NCBI GenBank assembly: GCA_030045935.1 | Contig: JASIEN010000068.1 | Location: 1 to 8,268, forward strand | Length of the DNA: 8,268 nucleotides | DNA from: Candidatus Sulfotelmatobacter sp. | Lineage (GTDB): Bacteria > Acidobacteriota > Terriglobia > Terriglobales > Acidobacteriaceae | Direction: 5' to 3' | Shown here: positions 4,516 to 8,268 of the stretch, one piece after another | Position numbering within the stretch: the stretch's first letter is position 1 | How the letters are laid out: the number at the start of each line of letters is the position of its first letter | Made by a program: the position numbers and the translations under genes | Notes under the pieces: generated by a model | The model's database searches: none | Told to the model about the DNA's origin: nothing | Seen by the model: the letters and a program-made list of their open reading frames with translations, nothing else

Positions 4516-5588
4516 TGTCGAGCGAAAAACCTGTCGTGGTGGCCACAGGCATCGCAGGAAACCTGGGATCACGGTTGCTGCCGCTGCTCGCCGACTATTC
4601 TGTGATTGGGGTGGACATGCGTCCACCCCAAACTGATTTTCCCCTCCAATTTGAGAAACTCGATTTAGGGGAAGAGCCTTCCACACGCGCGCTTTATGAA
4701 CTGCTGCGTGATATACGCCCGGTGGCTGTAGTGCATCTCGCATTTGTGATCGATCCCGTGCGCACGGGGGTACTCGATGTCGAGCGCATGTGGCAGATCA
4801 ATGTCGCCGGTACCGCACGGGTAATGGAGGCCATCACCGAAGCCAATCGCGCCTCTGAGGCTCCCATCGGGAAGTTTATTTTTCCCAGTAGTGTCGCAGC
4901 GTATGGCTCGAACCTTCCCGCCCCAGCAACCGAAACTTCGCCCCTGGACGCGCACACGCTGCCCTATGCAATCCACAAGAAACAATCAGACGAAGTCGTG
5001 CGACAGCGAGCGTCGTCGTTACGCGGGTGCAGCGTGTACATCCTGCGTCCGCACATTTTTGCCGGCGCCAGCGTGGAAAACTATCTGCTCGGCGCCTTTC
5101 GTGGAACCCCGAACGGCAAAAGCACGCGGGCGGAAAAAATGCGCGGCCAAGGCAAGCGGCTGTCCTGCATGCTGCCGCGCGGACAAAAGTATCTTGATAA
5201 CAAAATTCAGTTCGTACACGTGGACGACATGGCGCGGCTGATCGCGCACATCCTGAAGCGCGATCCGGAAGCGCAGCGCCTCACGATTTTGAACGTGGCC
5301 GGCCGCGGCGAAGCACTTACCTTCAGACGCTGTATCGAGATGGCGCAAAACAAGGTGGTGCGCGTGCCTGGAAAATGGGCCATGCGCACCGTTCTGCGCT
5401 ATCTGTGGAACCGCGGCATTTCTGCCATACCGCCCGAGGCCCTCCCCTATATGACCGGCGAATACATCATGAATACCGACAAATTGCGCGCGTTTCTGGG
5501 TGAAGAATACGAGACCGTGATTCGCTACACGATCGAGAGCGCATTCGGCGACAGCTTTAAGGCATCGGCCGATGCTGCAAAAGCTTAG
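4515..5588 (+). CDS. NAD(P)-dependent epimerase/dehydratase (extended SDR family)
   Basis: A cytoplasmic Rossmann-fold oxidoreductase of the extended short-chain dehydrogenase/reductase family, whose members usually epimerise, dehydrate or reduce nucleotide sugars or related substrates. The N-terminus has VVVATGIAGNLGSRLL (7-22), the TGxxGxxG cofactor loop, and an acidic residue after beta-2 (D34 in VIGVDMRPP), which favours NAD over NADP. VVHLAF (72-77), INVAGTARVMEA (95-106), FPSSVAAYG (123-131) and the catalytic Y151-x3-K155 (YAIHK) follow in order, then LRPHIFAG (177-184) and QFVHVDDMA (232-240). Substrate cannot be read from the sequence; the C-terminal part, with a short basic stretch around 200-230, is not one I can assign to a named enzyme. 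The ATG overlaps the stop of the parvulin-like gene, with only a weak GAAG as ribosome-binding site, implying translational coupling. A perfect hairpin lies inside the gene at 4606-4631. Confidence 0.88.
   Translation: MSSEKPVVVATGIAGNLGSRLLPLLADYSVIGVDMRPPQTDFPLQFEKLDLGEEPSTRALYELLRDIRPVAVVHLAFVIDPVRTGVLDVERMWQINVAGTARVMEAITEANRASEAPIGKFIFPSSVAAYGSNLPAPATETSPLDAHTLPYAIHKKQSDEVVRQRASSLRGCSVYILRPHIFAGASVENYLLGAFRGTPNGKSTRAEKMRGQGKRLSCMLPRGQKYLDNKIQFVHVDDMARLIAHILKRDPEAQRLTILNVAGRGEALTFRRCIEMAQNKVVRVPGKWAMRTVLRYLWNRGISAIPPEALPYMTGEYIMNTDKLRAFLGEEYETVIRYTIESAFGDSFKASADAAKA
4606..4631. repeat. Perfect 11-bp inverted repeat with 4-nt loop inside the epimerase gene
   Basis: TTGGGGTGGAC (4606-4616) and GTCCACCCCAA (4621-4631) are exact reverse complements around ATGC. 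The stem is GC-rich and would be very stable in RNA. It covers codons 31-39, including the cofactor-binding Asp, about 90 nt after the start codon. A TTTT run at 4637-4640 is five bases past the stem, too far and too short for a good intrinsic terminator. The structure is certain; any role in attenuation, RNA stability or protein binding is speculative. Confidence 0.6.
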
Positions 5589-5625
5589 AATCCTGTCTCG
5601 TCGCTCACGAGTGGATTTCTCCCAA

Positions 5626-5666
5626 TGCCAGGGACACATGCGTAGGAGCATCTTGGCCGCTTTTTT
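5626..5666 (+). terminator. Candidate rho-independent terminator after the epimerase gene
   Basis: GCCA (5627-5630) can pair with TGGC (5654-5657), and inside it ATGC (5638-5641) pairs with GCAT (5648-5651) around a 6-nt loop. A run of six T (5661-5666) follows three bases later. The position, about 40-80 nt past the stop at 5588, fits. The stem is short and interrupted, so this is only a fair candidate. A smaller hairpin, CTCGT/ACGAG (5597-5611), lies just upstream without a T-run. Confidence 0.35.
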
Positions 5667-5685
5667 GCCCTGCAGAACTACGAAC

Positions 5686-5718
5686 TTTTGACAAAGTTTT
5701 GACAGCTCGCTGACAAGT
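5686..5718. promoter_or_regulatory. Triple 11-bp direct repeat, Pho-box-like response-regulator site
   Basis: TGACA occurs at 5689, 5700 and 5711, exactly 11 bp apart, and the first two copies extend to TTTTGACA. Read on the minus strand the units are TTGTCAG, CTGTCAA and TTGTCAA separated by 4-nt spacers. The CTGTCAA-AACT-TTGTCAA pair matches the known enterobacterial Pho box (two CTGTCAT heptamers, AT-rich 4-nt spacer) at 11 of 14 heptamer positions. It sits about 70-100 nt upstream of the GloVer-repeat gene. The repeats run opposite to that gene's transcription, which is not the usual Pho-box orientation. Binding by an OmpR/PhoB-family regulator is inferred. No clear -10 hexamer is seen downstream. 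Confidence 0.5.
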
Positions 5719-5789
5719 TACGCCGTCCAGTTGAGTAGCTTCCCTTCATCCGTAATCGCTGAGCAAACTGCTTCCGAAAGGACCTCTCT

Positions 5790-6932
5790 ATGAAACGTCT
5801 CGGTCTTGTCGCGACTCTCATGATGGCGGTGTCAGCTCTCGCGCAGAACGCCCCGCCGATCTCACAGATTTTTGATTTTTCCTGCAATGCTTCATTTTCC
5901 TCGTGTCCCCAAGGGTTCGATCCAACGCTCGCGCCGGTGCAGCTTTCGAATGGGAACTTCTACGGTGTGACCTGGTGGGGCGGAAGGGGCAGTTCCAGCA
6001 ACGGGGGCACGGTGTGGAGAGCGACCTCCTCGGGCAAGGTCACAGCTCTGCATACGTTTGCATTCAATGCCGCGGGGAATTATCCGCGTGGCGAAAATCC
6101 GGTCATGGGATTCGCAGTAGGCGCAGACGGAAATCTCTATGGCACCACCGAGCAAGGCGGATCGGCCAACGCTGGGGTGTTCTACAAACTCATACCTGGA
6201 GGCGGCTTCACGGTTCTACATAATTTCTGCACTGTCGATAACTGTGCCGACGCTCCGGGACCGATCATTCTTGGGCAGGATGGCAACTTCTACGGTGTTG
6301 TCCGCGAGTCTAACACCATCTTTCGGCTGACCCCGAAAGGTGATTGGAGCTTGGTTTATACGCTCGCCTCCGGAACCCTCTCTGGATCGCTAATCCAGGG
6401 AGCCGACGGTACTTTTTACGGGACCGGAGTGGTGGGACCCTGTGATTCGGGATTTATCTTCAGCCTGACGCAGGCTGGGGTGTTCACGACTCTATACGAC
6501 TTTGGTGTGGTGAGCCTGGTTAACAGCAACATTATTCTGGCGTCAGATGGAAATATCTACGGCGCGAACGGAAGTCTGGTCTTCCGGCTCACGACTTCCG
6601 GCAACCTCACGGATATTTATGAACTGTCGCAGGCGCAAGGACCTTCTCCGTCCTTCCTCATGCAGGCGTCGGATGGCAACCTGTGGGGGCTTTCACCGAA
6701 CGGTGGCACAGACCCAGACCGTCCGGGCACGTTGTTTACGCTCACGACGTCAGGAACGTTCATCAGCAGTGAAGAGTTCGATTGCAGTACTACAGGCTGC
6801 AATCCGGTCGGAATGATCGAAGGCAGCGACGGCAATTTTTACGGCAACGCGGGCACGGGTGGTAGCGCCCCACACCGGAATCCAGAGGGAACCTTCTTTA
6901 AAGTGTCGGCGGGATTGCAGGTACCGCGGTGA
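5790..6932 (+). CDS. Secreted GloVer-repeat (choice-of-anchor tandem repeat) protein
   Basis: The N-terminus MKRLGLVATLMMAVSALAQ is a classical signal peptide with an ALA|Q cleavage site, so the protein is exported. The rest is built from seven copies of a motif of the form (S/A)DGN(F/L/I)YG, at residues 53-59, 112-118, 163-169, 205-211, 252-258, 294-300 (SDGNLWG) and 346-352, each followed by a Gly-rich turn and a strand pair such as GVFYKLIPGGGFTVLHNF. This is the pattern of the 'Gloeo/Verruco' tandem repeat family, common in Acidobacteriota and Verrucomicrobiota and of unknown function. Seven blade-like units spaced about 40-60 residues apart suggest a seven-bladed beta-propeller (inference). 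No C-terminal anchor domain is visible; the protein ends soon after the last repeat. Cysteines pair at 32/39, 147/152 and 332/337. AAAGGA lies 7 nt before the ATG. The Pho-box-like repeats upstream may control it. It converges on the hydrolase gene. Confidence 0.87.
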   Translation: MKRLGLVATLMMAVSALAQNAPPISQIFDFSCNASFSSCPQGFDPTLAPVQLSNGNFYGVTWWGGRGSSSNGGTVWRATSSGKVTALHTFAFNAAGNYPRGENPVMGFAVGADGNLYGTTEQGGSANAGVFYKLIPGGGFTVLHNFCTVDNCADAPGPIILGQDGNFYGVVRESNTIFRLTPKGDWSLVYTLASGTLSGSLIQGADGTFYGTGVVGPCDSGFIFSLTQAGVFTTLYDFGVVSLVNSNIILASDGNIYGANGSLVFRLTTSGNLTDIYELSQAQGPSPSFLMQASDGNLWGLSPNGGTDPDRPGTLFTLTTSGTFISSEEFDCSTTGCNPVGMIEGSDGNFYGNAGTGGSAPHRNPEGTFFKVSAGLQVPR

Positions 6933-6971
6933 GGCGGGAACTTCCAGCCAGATCGGGCGCTGGTTCTGCCA

Positions 6972-8268
6972 TCATTCGATGGGCTTGGCTGGGATGTCTC
7001 TTCCGTCCGCATGTAGGACCATCCGTGTGACCCGCCCTTTCTCATCGCTTTCGAACGTGTAAACGTCTTCAGCGATCGTATAGAACTGACTTGAACTTTC
7101 CGGCAGCAGGTCTTGTTTGGGTTCATCATTCTCCTGCACGGTCAGATGATCGCCCTCCCAGCGAACTGTCCAGACAATGTTGGGGGCAATTTCGGGAGAT
7201 ACGAGGTAGCGGCCAACGTACCGGTGAAGGATGGCAGCATCCACGGCAACTTGCTTGTGCTGCTTCAGCGCAGGCCGCGGCGGCAGTTTGTTGTAAGGCG
7301 TGTAGCCTTCCCAGTCCGGCGTGTATGTATCTTTCAGCAGTGTTTCCAACAACGGCAGGAAGATGCCTTCCCCGTTCCCGCTGTTGGTCATAATCACAAT
7401 CCCGGTCTTTGGGCCATCGAAGCAGACCGTGTAGTTTCTCCAACCAACGTCGTGCCCTTCTTTGAAAAACGCTTTCCCGTAGGGAGTCCAGAAAAGTCCC
7501 CAGCCGAGCCCATAGCTCAGGCGGATGCTTTTATATTCGTCCGTAGTCTCATCGTTCAGCGAAGGAAATTCATATTTCGTGTTGATCGCAATTTGCGGGC
7601 TGAGCATCGTCTCCCAAGTCTTAGGCTTCAGCAGCCTCCCTTCCATCACTGCTTGCATGAAGCGTGCAAAATCAGAAACCGTCGTCTGCATGGAACCAGC
7701 AGCGTCGGCATGCGTGCGTCTCTCCGGTCCCAGCGAACGCCCGTATTCGTCATAACCATTGGCGTAATCGCTCTCAAAGCGCGGCTGCCACACCATGCTG
7801 GTGCGGGTCATGCCGAGCGGTCCGAATACGCGCTCTTGCATCAGTTCTTCGAGAGGCTTTCTTGTGACCGTTTCGACCACAAATTGCAGCAGCAAGATGC
7901 CTTCGCCCGAATAAGCGAACCGGGAACCAGGAGTGAAATGAATCTTCAACTTGTGGTCGTCCTCATACGCACGGTAGTTAGCAAATCCAGCCGTATGACT
8001 CAACAGCATTCGCGCCGTGATCTTCTTATAACGTTCGTCATTGGCAAGATCGGCGTAGTTGGAATACTCGGGCAGCGGCTTGGGAAGATACTGAGAAACC
8101 GGTTTATCGAGATTCAATACGCCTTCATCAACCAGTTGCATCACCATATAGGCAAATGCCACTTTCGAAAACGACGCCGCGGACATGACGGAATCGACCG
8201 TCAAAGGCAAGTTATGTTCCTTATCGCGGAAACCATAACCCTTTTCGTAAACAATCTTGCCATCGTTG
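6972..8268 (-). CDS. Serine hydrolase, beta-lactamase (class C/PBP-like) family, 5' end outside window
   Basis: A penicillin-binding-protein/beta-lactamase-fold serine hydrolase; such proteins act as esterases, peptidases or beta-lactamases, usually exported. The frame is open to the right edge, and the edge-proximal codons read NDGKIVYEKGYGFRDKEHN, the usual strand pair preceding the active site, so the N-terminus (and any signal peptide) is missing. The nucleophile motif S-F-S-K is at 8163-8174. LLSHTAGF follows, then FAYSGEG, the Y-S-x motif (Tyr at 7911-7913), and the third motif around GHDVGW (7443-7454). The last about 85 residues, from RYVGRYLVSPEIAP onward, form a beta-rich C-terminal extension like the DUF3471-type domain often attached to these hydrolases. 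A TTG at 8208-8210 is internal and not the start. The stop is 39 bp from the convergent GloVer-repeat gene's stop. The substrate is unknown; antibiotic hydrolysis should not be assumed. Confidence 0.9.
   Translation of the reverse strand, partial: NDGKIVYEKGYGFRDKEHNLPLTVDSVMSAASFSKVAFAYMVMQLVDEGVLNLDKPVSQYLPKPLPEYSNYADLANDERYKKITARMLLSHTAGFANYRAYEDDHKLKIHFTPGSRFAYSGEGILLLQFVVETVTRKPLEELMQERVFGPLGMTRTSMVWQPRFESDYANGYDEYGRSLGPERRTHADAAGSMQTTVSDFARFMQAVMEGRLLKPKTWETMLSPQIAINTKYEFPSLNDETTDEYKSIRLSYGLGWGLFWTPYGKAFFKEGHDVGWRNYTVCFDGPKTGIVIMTNSGNGEGIFLPLLETLLKDTYTPDWEGYTPYNKLPPRPALKQHKQVAVDAAILHRYVGRYLVSPEIAPNIVWTVRWEGDHLTVQENDEPKQDLLPESSSQFYTIAEDVYTFESDEKGRVTRMVLHADGRDIPAKPIE

Noticed and set aside
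5019..5651. 210-codon minus-strand open frame opposite the epimerase gene
   Set aside because: Antisense to conserved SDR motifs and without a ribosome-binding site or recognisable domain.
5688..5704. Two TTGACA hexamers read as -35 elements of tandem promoters
   Set aside because: No acceptable -10 hexamer lies 16-18 bp downstream of either; the exact 11-bp repeat including a third copy fits a regulator site better.
6944..6963. Hairpin CCAGC/GCTGG in the 39-bp gap between the convergent genes as a bidirectional terminator
   Set aside because: Five base pairs around a 10-nt loop with no T-run on either side; position is suggestive but structure is weak.
8208..8210. TTG as the start codon of the serine hydrolase
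   Set aside because: The frame continues upstream to the window edge with family-typical residues, so the TTG is an internal leucine codon.

Overview
The window looks like a stretch of chromosome from an Acidobacteriota-type bacterium. The DNA is moderately GC-rich. It carries a secreted protein built from 'GloVer' (Gloeobacter/Verrucomicrobia-type) repeats, a periplasmic parvulin-like protein with long Ala/Pro/Lys/Glu-rich segments, and a serine hydrolase with a C-terminal extension. This gene mix is common in soil Acidobacteriota, but the assignment is inferred from gene style; there is no rRNA or marker gene. I see no tRNA, rRNA, CRISPR array, transposase or phage gene.

Layout, left to right. 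(1) Bases 1-71 appear to hold the last codons of a plus-strand gene. A perfect 10-bp hairpin (135-164) separates it from the convergent minus-strand gene 222-1259, an exported, cysteine-containing protein of unknown function. (2) A 220-bp divergent intergenic region (1260-1479) follows. It contains a well-formed sigma-70-type promoter whose predicted start lies only 2-4 nt before the ATG of an XdhC/CoxI-family gene (1480-2367). That gene is followed 12 nt later by a MobA/MocA-like nucleotidyltransferase (2380-3018). Together they look like a two-gene unit for maturing the molybdenum cofactor of a Mo-hydroxylase whose structural genes are not in view. (3) A 135-bp regulatory region (3019-3153) holds a 7-4-7 direct repeat, TGTGA/TCACA half-sites and a 12-bp palindrome. 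It precedes an exported SurA/PpiC-like protein (3154-4515), whose stop overlaps the start of an extended-SDR NAD-dependent epimerase/dehydratase (4515-5588). (4) A 201-bp intergenic region (5589-5789) has a candidate terminator and three TGACA direct repeats spaced exactly 11 bp apart, a Pho-box-like or OmpR/PhoB-family architecture. It precedes an exported seven-repeat protein (5790-6932), probably a beta-propeller. (5) A minus-strand serine beta-lactamase-family hydrolase (6972 to beyond 8268) converges on it; its N-terminus lies outside the window.

The genes are mostly separate small units: cofactor maturation, envelope folding plus sugar-nucleotide-type metabolism, and secreted proteins. 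I found no convincing large undescribed system. The signals most worth following are the 11-bp-periodic direct repeats in two neighbouring promoter regions, the parvulin protein with an apparently degenerate active site and two low-complexity insertions, the near-leaderless start of the XdhC gene, and a perfect 11-bp hairpin inside the epimerase gene.
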